The notes beneath the pieces were generated by a model. That model worked only from the letters and a program-made list of their open reading frames with translations, did no database searches and was not told where the DNA came from. 60,981 nt of DNA from Priapulus caudatus (taxonomy: Eukaryota; Priapulida; Priapulimorpha; Priapulimorphida; Priapulidae): assembly GCF_000485595.1 (NCBI RefSeq), contig NW_014578191.1, forward strand, positions 35,230 through 96,210, given 5' to 3'. Positions 42,925 to 53,425 of the stretch are shown here, in pieces. Made by a program: the position numbers and the translations under genes. The first letter of the stretch is position 1. Each line of letters begins with the position of its first letter.

Positions 42925-45477
42925 TCAGTCCTCAATCATTTCATCAATGTCCTGTTTTTCTGCTAGCACTCCTTCGACTGCATTGTCATTTCCAATCAGA
43001 TTGTTATTGTAGGCATGATAAAGTGGAGGCACAAATTGCAGCAGTGACTTTAAGTCCTTCAATTTTGGACCAGCCATTTCTCGCCTATTGGGGTATAGAG
43101 CTGGCAGGTGAAGGGAGCCAAGATCAATATTTCTACGGTTCTGAGCGCAACCAACACGACTTAAATCAATACATCTGAAAGTAAGATCCTCATTGTGCTT
43201 GTATTTGAAGAATATCTTCTTAGGATCTGCCCGCTCTAAACACAACCAGTGGCTCTTTAGCCACTCTACTTTGACCCCATCAGTATCCACTTTCCTATTG
43301 ATGATTGCTTTCACAAGTGGTTCAACAGTCCAGTTGCTCCATTTTGGTCACTACAAAGGGTTTGTTCTTTTTAGATTTTTTAACAATGTTAACCCAGTTA
43401 TCTGGGACATAGACATGGGAGAAATTGCGTTTGGCTTTTTCTATGACTCCAAAATCTTTGTCCGAGTCCATCCAACTGTGTCCACTCACAAAAAACTTCT
43501 GGTGTACAATTTCAACATCAAACAGAGGATTCTGAACCACATTCAGCCAGAATAAAAAAAAAGTTATATTCCTGTTCTGTCCGCCACACGTATCTGCCTA
43601 TGCAATAACACGTCTTGGGCTTCTGCAATACCAAGTGCTTCTACAAGCAAGATGCGATTTCATTTCGACCACGGGACCCTTTACTTTCGTCCCACATGTA
43701 CATATACCCACTCCTTTTCTCAGCATCATGGATTCCAAAATTGTAAACCCACATCTGTTGTTTATAGTACACTACACCAGTTGTCAAGACAGGTGTGGGT
43801 AATGTTTTTTGAAGGTCATAACAGAACACAGTCACCTCCTCAGTTTTTGTTTTTTCACAATCAGTTTTATAACAGGTCTGTGCAGCCTCTGCCCGTCTTA
43901 AGTGCAATTCCTTGTCTAGTTTTTTCCTTGCCAAATTTTTCATCGTTTTCAGTTTGTTCTGCTTCCTGTATTTGCACAGCAAGGAGGTCACAAGTTTTAC
44001 ATGTGTCATTCAGCGGTTGATGAAAACTGATGTGTGGAAATTCAGTTTTGAAGACATCCCGGAATTTCCAATCAGAGACAGGTTGTACAGAATCCAAGGT
44101 GCACCTTTCTGTATAGAGATCGTAGAGCTTGGTTAGAGTTAAGCCAGGAGCCAGGTATTTTCAATCGACATGTCGTGCACGAGTGTAGTGTGATTCATAC
44201 TTGGGAATCTCCTCAATGAAGTTTTTCAGATGATCAAATCGCCCTGCTTCGGTTTTATTTCCAGGTTTATGACGACCACGCCTATCAGGTGTAGGACTTC
44301 CTCCCACAATTGCCTTTTCCAAAGCCCTGCCAAGCCGTCCATTATAAACTGAGAAAGTCTTCAGGATTTTTTTTGCAAACCTCTACATCAGTTCCATTTG
44401 GGTCACTCAGAAAATAATGTCGAGTAATCTCCTTTGGCCGGGGCAAAGTAGGACCAACGATGTGATCTGGCTTACGGCCCCTTCTGTCACGTTCATCATG
44501 CTTTTTCACGAGTTTTTTTTATCAATCCTACCATAAATGCATTCTGTGCAGTCCAGTCACCTAATGCCCAAAATGGCTCATAGAGCTCTATGCGTCTAAC
44601 TTGGGATATTTTCTGAGTACAGGTTTTTTTCATCCACAGTCAGTATGGTCTAGTGTCCTTTTTTGAACTTTTTTTATTCGATAACGATGTGTATTCTTCA
44701 CCAATGTTTCTTGCACGCTTCCGTATGTTTTTTCCAAATACTCTGATCACAAACTCGGCGCCTGCTTCGCTTTGTTCCTACTTCTTGGTCGCTCACGTCT
44801 ACATCTGGGTCTGCTACCACTACCGCTTCAGTTTCAGCGTCAGTGTTTTCAAGAGCTTGATCTCCATTTTCTGAAAATATAAAACAAAAAAAACTTAAAC
44901 AGCAAAAAAGTTATACAGCAAATGTTAAGACGAAATGCCTTCCGTGTGTCCATACTTGTGTTGCTTCAGGAAAAATATACTTTATTTGGTTGACCTTACA
45001 TGCCAGTCACTTATTCATACCCCGGATTTTCTCATGAAACTTGGCCTAGAGGCCTGCATGCATGGTGATCTTCATCCAGTGCCATAATGGACCATCCCAT
45101 TACAGCAACGGAAACCACTTGGACCAGTGAAAATGTAACACAATTTTCCTACATTTATATCTGAAAGGCACCTACTTATGTTTCTATGCCAAATTGTCTA
45201 ATTTTAGTGGTGTCACAGACTCTTTATACAACTCCTAGAACTTTTCTGGATACTAGGACATAGATTTCTACAGAGGCAAAGTGGGCTAACCTGCAGTACC
45301 TGAACTATGCGCTGGTTTATGAACTTTTAATCATTACAAATAAAAATTACCTTCTGATGAGGAACCATCATCTCCTGATTCATTTGGCTCAAAATCTTGC
45401 TCTTGCTCATCATCCCCTTGCTCATCATTGTCAATCATAGCCATCAATTCCGCATCAGTGAGATACCGAGCCGCCAT
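42925..45477 (-). pseudogene. Transposon-borne gene, DUF7869-like protein (decayed)
   Basis: Exon 1 (45477-45351) starts MAARYLTDAELMAM and is very acidic. A 480-bp GT-AG intron (44871-45350) follows, joining codons in phase (SSSE/ENGDQALEN). The rest is collinear but has several frameshifts. In order it shows KRSRRRVCDQSIWKK, RIELYEPFWALGDWTAQNAF, a basic SPTPDRRGRHKPGNKT, and SDWKFRDVFKTEFPHISFHQP followed by CKTCDLL. Next are a coiled-coil-like Lys/Glu stretch, WVYNFGIHDAEKRSGYMYMWDE with GRNEIASCL, FFVSGHSWMDSDKDFGVIEKAK, NKPFVVTKMEQ, and a terminal MAGPKLKDLKSLLQFVPP. From memory this architecture matches invertebrate proteins annotated DUF7869. Asp and Glu residues after IHD, WDE and SGHSWMDSD could form a DDE/D site, which is inference. 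Its position between inverted repeats suggests it is the transposase. Confidence 0.65.
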
Positions 45478-45653
45478 GTTTACTGTGAATTATGGGTAAA
45501 ATGTGGGATGGCCCAATATGGCTCAGCAAGTCTCATGCATTATGTTCAGAGGCAGAGCAGGTTTATAATTATATGATGAACATGTGTAAGCAGATTGGGT
45601 TGGCCCATATTGGAACTTGAAGATTGCAGTATTCTGCACCTGATGCATACCAT

Positions 45654-46150
45654 TGTAACCTCGGACTTCTGGGGTGTGGGGAAAGAACGGTAAGAGTAGA
45701 GCATAGCAGCAGCGTAAGACAAGAAGTAAAACACGAACTAGTAAAGTAACGTACCGCAATCAGTTGTATTAGACATAATGCGACAGTGAGCAGAGAGCAG
45801 AAACGTAAGGCTGGATGAGTATAACTACACGTGAATGACAGTCAAACAAATGGAGAGGAAGTGCCTCCTGCTCCTTCTTGCAGCACTCTTAAATGTACCC
45901 GAAACTTGTTGTTCGACCTCCCTGGTCACGACGTGCGCCGGCTGCAGGTTATAACAGATTATCCCGCACTCCGGCCCCTCTGTTTGACGTCGTTAGCCAC
46001 CTTATTGCTTCTGCTATTACCCTCACGCCTGGATCGCGCGCATCGAATATCTCATCTATTTCCCCCTGGTTTGTCGCCAACGCGACCCGCACGGCCTCAT
46101 GCCCAAACTAACAGTAATTAATGAGCTATGGTGAAACCAGCTGCGTTACA
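45654..46150 (-). mobile_element. Solo LTR with CCAT target duplication
   Basis: Ends TGTAACCTCG ... GCGTTACA, flanked by CCAT at 45650-45653 and 46151-46154. It is homologous at both edges and around TAACGTACC to the solo LTR at 49465-49988. Orientation is inferred from the TGTAACG-type minus-strand start. It is nested in the 42303-46210 transposon. Confidence 0.75.
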
Positions 46151-46252
46151 CCATAACTCAATTTCGGCCAAAGTGCGGGATGGCCCGGTATAGTTCTTAG
46201 TGGCTCACATAATGCTCTTCGTAATGCGCCAATACTACTGAGGTCTCGGCGT

Positions 46253-46273
46253 GGTTAGGTTAGGTTAGGTTAA
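46253..46273. repeat. Short GGTTA repeat
   Basis: Four tandem GGTTA units beside the right end of the 3.9-kb transposon. The motif is an arthropod-type telomere unit, but four units are too few to mean much. Confidence 0.6.
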
Positions 46274-46967
46274 AAGATGTGGGCACAATTATGGCATAGG
46301 CATCTCATCAGGGGATTCTCTTAGTGTAGAAAAGATACAAGGTATACAAGAGATAAAAGACTATGTTCAGACTCTTTGTAGGGTGTGTGTTCAATATCGT
46401 TTACGAGCGAGCTCTCATGGCTCCATAGTGTACAAGCGAGCGTCGATGGCTACATTATCATAATCATATTCTACAGCTTATTCTTCTGAATCTGCCCAAC
46501 TTACGGGTATCTCAATGCTAAATGCAAAATAACTTGCTTACTTACGATTGTGGACACGTTTCAAAATATAAGCCAACTCTTCTTAACACTGTGCCCCCTC
46601 TATCACCCAAACCCGGTCAGGATAGAACTAAAAATACATCCACTGGTCAAAATATGTTTCTCTGATGCCAAAACTAATCACAACTGCTAAAATATGTTTT
46701 TGGGCCGCTTTACCTTGTTCTTGAAGTTGTACCAAATTTGCTACATTGGTAAATAATGGAAAATGCTAAAATAGCTAAGTTTGAAATTTGTTAAAATATA
46801 TTGGTTTTTAATTATTCATAAGACTGTTGTAATAATTCAAATCAATATTATTTTTGTTACAATCGACATATCAATGATAAATGCATTAATTATACAAATA
46901 CAGACATGGAGCAAATTTTTTTCACTATTTTCAAGCATCAGTCCTTGTTTTGTCTCATATGGAACAG
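46274..46967. other. No gene seen
   Basis: AT-rich. It may contain the 3' end of the piggyBac-like element that follows, but no TTAA-flanked terminus was recognised with confidence. Confidence 0.4.
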
Positions 46968-47541
46968 TTATTTTTCATGAAATGCAACAACGCAGTTTCT
47001 GCTTTTGTTAAGACACAGATAAACTTGACACTTTGTGCATTTAATTTGAGAAACCCCATCTGGGCAGTACTTCCACCGCTGACGTGCACGTTTATCATGA
47101 ACTGGCCAGTGGTCAAGTTTGTCATACCTGACATTGACTGGATCATTTTTCTTCAATTTCTTTATCCGGCGTGACCTGGATTCGATTGAGGGCCTGCCAC
47201 GAGATGGTGTGCCACATTTACATAATGCCTGTGCTACCATGGCCTGAAATGTTTTAAGTGGCATTGTCTTCTGCATGCCATCTAATATTGTGCAGTCTCG
47301 CCGGTAAAGGAACCATGCATTGACAAGAGCAATTGTAGGTGTGTGATAAAATACGTACAAGTACCACCTTTTGCTCTTCAATTGATATCGGTATAATGTG
47401 CACATCATATCTAACAAATCGACACCAACCATTGACTTGTTATACTTGACAACTAGAAATTTACCCGAGTTGAGAGTGAAATGTGAAATAGGGGCAATGT
47501 TCAGTGTGCGTGTGTTAGTTGGGATTTTGTGTTGCTGGCAC
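46968..47541 (-). pseudogene. PiggyBac-like transposase, C-terminal part
   Basis: On the minus strand the frame is open from 47541: PISHFTLNSGKFLVVKYN, MVGVDLLDMMCTLYRYQLKSK (the family's GGVDxxD segment with the last catalytic Asp), YLYVFYHTPTIALVNAWFLYR, then a Cys-rich C-terminal domain (CPDGVSQIKC, CQVYLCL). Only about 190 residues remain; a stop near 47542 closes the frame. A splice acceptor (TGCCAG) lies just inside. The first two catalytic Asp residues are missing. Confidence 0.8.
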
Positions 47542-47699
47542 TACTGATGAGAGCAACAGCGAAGGATGGAATCAGATTTTGTGCTGTTTTGGGTTGTAAT
47601 GTGTTTAGATGAATAAACAAGAGTGGAATTTTGTTTGATAAATGAGTTTTATTTTTATTTATAGGCCATACATGTATGATGAAAACATTAGTGCTGGCG

Positions 47700-48305
47700 A
47701 CATTATGCAGCATTTGGTAATCCAGTAGGCCTAATGTGGTTTTTCAGCATGGATCCTCATGGAATGTGTGATGGAAATGTTGATGTTGTGTCATGTTTTT
47801 GTTAATGTTGTAGTAATTGTCTCATCCCATCAAGTATATGAAGTAAGACAACAGCGAATAAGATGACATCTGGAGAAAAGTGTAACACCACAGACTGTTG
47901 TCTATCTGCGTGTCTATATAATATGCTATATAATTGCCAAAACCTACCTAATTTGCATTAAAAATAAATAAATATCAAAACCCATGTAATACGTTTTGGG
48001 GCCAGCCTTTATTCATTCACATACCAAAAATGAGCAAAATCCGTTGAACCTGAACTGACTAATGGCAATTTCCATTTTTTGCCAAAAAATTGCCGTGGCT
48101 CAAAAGTACGTCGACTGGCGTGCTCCAAAATAAGACGTTCAAACCTCTCCCATAGCAGTAACAACTATACCCAATTTCAAAAATGTGGGTCAAACGGTTC
48201 CTGAGTTATCGTTGATCGTAGCCAAATGTTGACGCAAGGACGGACGGACGTACGATGGACGACGACCCATGGCAATAGCTCATCTTGACGATGTCAAGGT
48301 GAGCT
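47700..48305. mobile_element. Dispersed repeat with terminal hairpin
   Basis: The right part has GGTTCCTGAGTTATCG, a GGACGGACGGACG run and a terminal hairpin AGCTCATCTTGA...TCAAGGTGAGCT (48287-48305). I recall this arrangement from invertebrate repeats. A GAATAAGATGACATCTGGAG motif at about 47856 recurs at about 53273. Confidence 0.5.
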
Positions 48306-48744
48306 AAAAATAAAAGGTTCAAATGTATAAGCAGTAAATTAAAACAGATATGCATAACGTATAAAGTATACGTAATAAATACGAATTAAAGCACGAGAAA
48401 ATACGGCAATACATAGACGTAGGCAATGCATAAAATAAGCACAAAATTTGAAATACATGAAATACGATATGAACAGGCAATAAATATTATTATTATTATA
48501 AATATGGCCGAAAGGGAAAGTAGCAAAGAAGAATTAGTAATAAACAGAGTTGCGGAATGGAAAGAGCAAAAAGAGAGCAGAATGGTGGTAGCGGATTAAA
48601 ATGGTGTTGAGGAGGCCGACGGCGTTGATGACGATCCCACGGGTCGGGGACGAATCAGGTCGACCTGACGGTTATGCCCGACCATCATGTCTCGTCGCAC
48701 CCGTGGGCATCCGGTGTCCTTGTGTTCTCATACCTGGACTGGTG
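48306..48744. other. No gene seen
   Basis: AT-rich sequence turning GC-rich at about 48600, where the minisatellite region begins. Confidence 0.5.
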
Positions 48745-48965
48745 CCGCGGATCCGATGTCCTGGCGTCCTCATCCCTGGCCTGGCATCGCTGATCCGGTG
48801 TCCTGGCGTCCTCATCCCTGGCCTGGTGTTGCGGATCCGGTGTCCTGGCGTCCTCATCCCTGGCCTGGCGTCTTCATCCCTTGCCTGGCATCACGGTTCC
48901 GGTGTCCTGGCGTCCTCATCCCTTGCCTGGCGTCGTGGTTCCGGTCTCCTGGCATCCAGTGTCCA
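48745..48965. repeat. 42-bp GC-rich minisatellite
   Basis: Units with GTGTCCTGGCGTCCTCATCC recur at about 48755, 48797 and 48839. Later units are partly duplicated and diverged (48901 onward). The open frames through it are by-products of the 42-base period. Confidence 0.8.
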
Positions 48966-49351
48966 TCTGGCGTCTGGTCGACCAATCGTCCGGTCGCAGG
49001 GGATGCTGTGCGCATGTGTCATGGCACTGGATGGGGCGTCCTCGTGCTATCCCATCGGCCAGCCGTGTAGTGCCGGTGCGCACACTTCTTCGTGTCTTGA
49101 TTTCCATCGCTGGTGTTTCAATGTCGCTGGCGTCTAATGCTGGTGGTTACTGGTAGCTGGCAGCTGGTGAGGATGTCTGTGGCCGTTTTACGGAGTGGGT
49201 AGCATAGTGGAGGGGCGAGAAAGAACTGTCATCCTCTAAGTCTGAGTCTGTACTACCCTTATAGCTAAGGGCCTCTTGTATAAGTGCAGAACATACTGTA
49301 AACTGGAAGGCACAGAATTGTATTTTTGACCGTGGATTGTCACGCCGAAAT

Positions 49352-49460
49352 TTAAAGCCGCACAATGCGCATCCAAACGCTAATTTCTCCAGTACTAGAC
49401 TAGCAAATACTTCGTGTCACACTACCTTATGACAAAATAAACTCTAGTTGCTCCCATTTC
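49352..49460 (+). repeat. Left arm of inverted piggyBac-end repeat
   Basis: It is the reverse complement of about 50118-50235. It encodes on the plus strand the same last residues (KAAQCASKR) as the piggyBac-like gene on the minus strand at 50209. The right arm has about 15 extra bases (around ATTATGCATGACACG). Confidence 0.75.
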
Positions 49461-49464
49461 ACTG

Positions 49465-49988
49465 TGTAACCTCGTTCTACGGTTACTTAGGTGTGGTAGG
49501 TGAGGTAGGTTAGATAAACAGGGCACAGGGTGCTAAGACATAAAGCAAACAACAACTAGCGAAGTAACGTACCACAAGCGACTGTATTGTTAGCCATTAC
49601 AAGGTAAATACAACACGTAGCGTACAAATGCAACGGTGACAGATAACGACACGGGGATAGAGAGAGTTGAGTTCCTCGTGTCTGAGTGCCGCTCACCTTA
49701 TATACACCGGCGATTCCTGTGCCCGCCATCCGGGCATTATCCTGTCACCTCTTGGGTTGTCCAGGTTCCTATTCTGCCGACCCCCGTCTTGCGTCTTGCA
49801 TCTCATAGTGTTGCGTGTCACGTACCCCGCTCTCTGCTCTCTTAAGTGACCATTGACTCTAGTCACCGTTCGACACCTGTACCATCTGTGGCCCTGCCAC
49901 CAGCTGTCGCGCTGCTACTGGCTGTCGCCCGCTCTCCGCTCACTCGGCAACGTGCCTAATTAATGAGCTGGAGCGCAGCGTCGCTACA
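49465..49988 (-). mobile_element. Solo LTR with ACTG target duplication
   Basis: Ends TGTAACCTCG ... GTCGCTACA, flanked by ACTG at 49461-49464 and 49989-49992. Same family as 45654-46150. A TATATA sequence at about 49697 fits a minus-strand promoter. Confidence 0.75.
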
Positions 49989-50208
49989 ACTGCGCGTTTG
50001 CTTAAAACCCACAAGAAAGAGGTGAGAAAACTGTGCATTCTGGCACAAACGCCGACTTGTTTGCCAAACAATTGTGTTTTTATTTTTGCTACACCCGTAC
50101 CGCTGTAAGACAACGTGCAGTGAAATGGGAGGAACTAGAGTTTATTTTGTCATAAGGTAGTGTGATTATGCATGACACGAAGTATTTGCTAGTCTAGTAC
50201 TGGAGAAA

Positions 50209-50855
50209 TTAGCGTTTGGATGCGCATTGTGCGGCTTTAAGCCAGTAGTTACTCAGTGAAAGGTCAATGATTACTCTAACAGGCCATTTTCTAGTACGCT
50301 GGCCCATGCGATTACAACTAATCATCTGATTGCAAAGGTCAACCCCACCCATGAATGTATTGTAGGCCTTTATTACTGCTGGTCTGTCAAGATCTACATG
50401 CGTCTTTTCCTCTTTAGACCATCTTCTGCATTTATCTAGTGGTTGTAGGCCAAATGCAGAAGAAGCCATAAGTATGGCTTTGTTATCAAACCACTTAACC
50501 AGAGAAATTTCATTCCACACAAACTGTTCAGCAGCACCTCTACCTTTAGCTTTTAGATCTTTATCAGAACTAAATGTAACGGGGAACATACATGTTTTTA
50601 ATTGTGCCAGTCATAGGTATTCCCTTATCTTTCAATGCAGCAATAAGTGGTACAGTAACAAAGAATCTGTCACAATACAGTCGATGTCCACGTTGTAAAT
50701 GTTCAGATAGTAATAGAACTGATCCTACACCTTGGCCAACAAGTTCATATCCATCATAGGATTTTGCACCAGCATAAATGTCAAAGTTGAAGACTATGCC
50801 ACTTTCACCAGCCAAAACAAAATTATTGAGCCCGGTTGGTTTTGGTTTCCTTGTC
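50209..50855 (-). pseudogene. PiggyBac-like transposase, central and C-terminal part
   Basis: The frame opens after an acceptor-like CTTCCTTAG (about 50856): RKPKPTGL, NNFVLAGESGIVFNFDIYAG, YELVGQGVGSVLLLSE, HRLYCDRFFVTVPLIAALK with the middle catalytic Asp. It shifts frame near 50585, then continues with GRGAAEQFVWNEISLVKWFDNKAI, AFGLQ and YNTFMGGVDLCNQMISCNR (third Asp), ending KAAQCASKR. No Cys-rich C-terminal domain follows. The first Asp and N-terminus are missing. It differs clearly from the fragment at 46968. Confidence 0.8.
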
Positions 50856-51827
50856 TAAGGAAGCTCTCCTCTTCCCGTTCCAGGTTCTACGGTTTAGCAT
50901 GTGGGAGGTAGTCTCCCCTTAAGGGTAGTGTCAGGTCGCGTCGATAGATAACACAAATAATGTATTCTAAAGCTACTCTCCGTTTGTTCTATTACGCCAC
51001 AGAATATGCACTGTAACAGCCTAACTAAACACTCCACGATACTACACAGATGACTACACACACACACACACAGAATCGTAACCGAATATCAGTAATTTCG
51101 TACCATAAGAAGTGGATCGCGATGTAGCTCGGCAGGGGTGAAGGTGCAAAGTGGAAGGTGGAAGGTGAAGATGGAAAGGCGGAGTATAGAAGGAATAGTA
51201 ACGAAATGTCGGGAGCGCGGCGAAAACTGGACTATGCGGTTCAAAGGATCAAAGCCGAGTTCTCTCTCTCTACCTGCGCGTTTGGCGTCAACAAATCCGG
51301 TCCCTAATAGATGACGCAGGTGCGTTACTGCGGGATCATCAATATGTGTCTATGGCGATTTATGGTGATTGCTTGCCGTGCTGCGAACTAATGTAGAATG
51401 ATGCGAACTGGCGCTTTCCTACACTTGTAACATATTGCCGTGCAGGGCAACGTCCAGTGAAGGGGATCATTTGTTCAACGATGCAAACGTTGGGATCCAC
51501 ATGTGAAGAGTTTGGTTCCAAAACGATATATATCCATTTCCTTTGTTTTTAGAAAAATGACTTTTTCTGGTTTGGAGTAATAATAAAAGAAAATTCACTT
51601 CATATTCTTAAGAACGATTATAAATGGCTTTAAAAAGATAACCAACAAAGAAATTCAAATCTAGCTTTTCTTTTCTGTTTTTAATTTAGAAGAACAATTA
51701 ATTTTTTTCCAAAACGCTATCAATCCATACATTTCCTTTTTTTCCAAAATGCTACATAACTATTTCGATATAACACTGGCTTATTTACATGCATAACTTG
51801 TGAGAGGGCAGTTATTCACAGTCATGA
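50856..51827. other. No gene seen
   Basis: A short CA microsatellite near 51058-51072 and purine-rich GGAAGGTGGAAGGTG repeats near 51140-51175. The stretch around 50935-51430 has LTR-like composition but no ends I can defend. Confidence 0.4.
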
Positions 51828-52957
51828 TTAGCCCTCATCGCTGCTTCCTGGGTCATTCCCAATATTTCCCTCTGAGAAGGCAGCTACGTAGAAATTAAGG
51901 ACAGCTTGATTGGCACCGATTTCAGCAAGCAAGAATCGAACGTCGGTTTTTTTGGCATCCTTCACAGTGCTTTGACTTGGAAATTCAGTGGGTTTGAAAT
52001 CTTTTGCCACGTTTTAGAAAACTATGGTAGCAGTATTCGCCCGCATAGGTGGTTTTGAATCCAACATGGTCGTTTTTCATCTCAAGCATCCATGCTTCGC
52101 TAATTTTGAAAGACTCCTTTGTCTCTTCACAAATTTCTTTGTGGCAGCGTTGAAGTCGAATGCCTGCCAATCTCGACTGTAGACATAGACATTCCCATGG
52201 TTTCTGAGAATTCCATAGTACTCATCAGGCATCATGATTGTATCCTGTTTTCAAATTTCCTGTTCTATCCGGCCAAAAACTGCCTTCCGGAAGGAAGCTG
52301 TCCACCCACCCCCCACCCCCTAATTGGGAACACGTACAACATTGAGGTTGGGAAAGGCTGTTTACGCAACGCAAAAATCATGGACAGTACGTTTGTGTTT
52401 TTGTTTTGTCCGTAACACGAGTCACTAAACATTCAAAATATGTTTGCTAGCCGAAGGGTACCATTAAGCAGCCGACAAAAGCAGTGATCAAGTGCATGTG
52501 AAATCATGTTACTATCCTTTATGTTTTCGTGTTCCATCCAGGTGTATAGGTGAACATCATCCTTTGTCTGCCTACTGTCCTTGCCTTGGTGGACAACGAC
52601 ACCGAAAAAGTAGCACATGCATCTGTCGCAGGATGTCCGAATCCAAGATTGAACTTATAGCGCAACACAGAGTAGTACAACGAATAGCTGAGGTCATAAT
52701 GGTTTTGCTGCTGAAATAACTGGTCAATTTTCTTCACACTTAGATCACAGGGTAAGTACTTTCTACCTGGTGCCCCTCTACGTCCATAGTGACTTGCCCG
52801 GCATGTAATTGTCTGGATATGATCCACGATTCGGTCCTTCTTCACCTTATACTCTCTGCAAGTTTACGAGCACCGCCCCTATTTTCCGGCCGTAGCGTGG
52901 CATGTTCAGCATAATACCTGGCTACTCGAGATACACGGTCTTTGCTTACACCTGAAT
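51828..52957 (-). pseudogene. Second DUF7869-like gene (decayed)
   Basis: An exon starts after GATTCAG at about 52958: VSKDRVSRVARYYAEH, RPENRGGARKLAESI, a one-base frameshift, then DRIVDHIQTI, ASHYGRRGAPGRKYLPCDLSV, YSLYYSVLRYKFNLGFGHPATDAC. After a gap come FGVVVHQGKDSRQTKDDVHLYTWME, SNMISHALDHCF, and further left GFKTTYAGEYCYHSFLKRGK and a short acidic end at 51828. The order and motifs match the gene at 42925-45477 but sequence identity is low, so it belongs to a different subfamily. The centre and upstream exons are missing or unclear. No inverted repeats were found around it. Confidence 0.6.
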
Positions 52958-53425
52958 CGATAAAAGCAAACTAAAGCTAAGACGAGATATTTTACAATCG
53001 ACAACACATATAGGCCTAATTTAAGTTTAGGCCTACCGTGACATTAAAACATGCGCGATATGAAATAAGCAAGCTTAGGGTACGATCAAAGTGTTAGGCG
53101 TCCGTTACGGGCTATCATAATATACCGCCGCGCTGCGCGACTAGTCTCGGCCGATCGTTCGCGCCGCGATCGAGCTGATCGACATCGTAAGCCTACCTAA
53201 CAAAACAAATCAATGATAGGGTTAGGGTTAGGGTTAGGGTTAGGGTTATCTAACATGAATTAAGACGACACCGAATAAGACGACATCTGGAGAAAACTAG
53301 TCACTTTTACTATTTTATGTGAAGGTTATGCAGTCCATTTCATTCAATATGAAAATGAAGGCTGGTAAATATTATAATGAACGTCTCTTCTGACACTGTG
53401 CACACTGTGTTAAGTTCTTACTAAT
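52958..53425. other. No gene; TTAGGG array and CpG palindromes
   Basis: GC-rich palindromic sequence (CCGCGCTGCGCG) at about 53130-53190, then the telomere-type repeats. Confidence 0.5.
53216..53248. repeat. Interstitial TTAGGG repeat
   Basis: About five perfect GTTAGG-phase units of TTAGGG. Flanked by unrelated sequence, so this is an interstitial array rather than a chromosome end. Confidence 0.85.

Larger units (their letters stand above)
42303..46210. mobile_element. 3.9-kb transposon with 35-bp terminal inverted repeats
   Basis: The left repeat 42307-42341 and the reverse complement of 46170-46206 agree at 32 of 35 positions plus a 2-base indel (start GAGCCMCTAAGAAC, then ATACCGGGCC). 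They are flanked by the direct 4-bp duplication ACAT (42303-42306 and 46207-46210). Subterminal GGGATGGCCC-type motifs recur at 42521, 45505 and 46178. It carries one gene, and a solo LTR at 45654-46150 inserted later. The terminal GAG and 4-bp duplication are reminiscent of Sola-type elements, but I cannot confirm that. Confidence 0.85.

Noticed and set aside
46253..46273. Arthropod telomere array
   Set aside because: Only four GGTTA units; too short, and TTAGGG is present elsewhere.
48601..49137. Plus-strand frame with repeated CPGVLIPGL
   Set aside because: It is generated by a minisatellite whose 42-base period is divisible by three.
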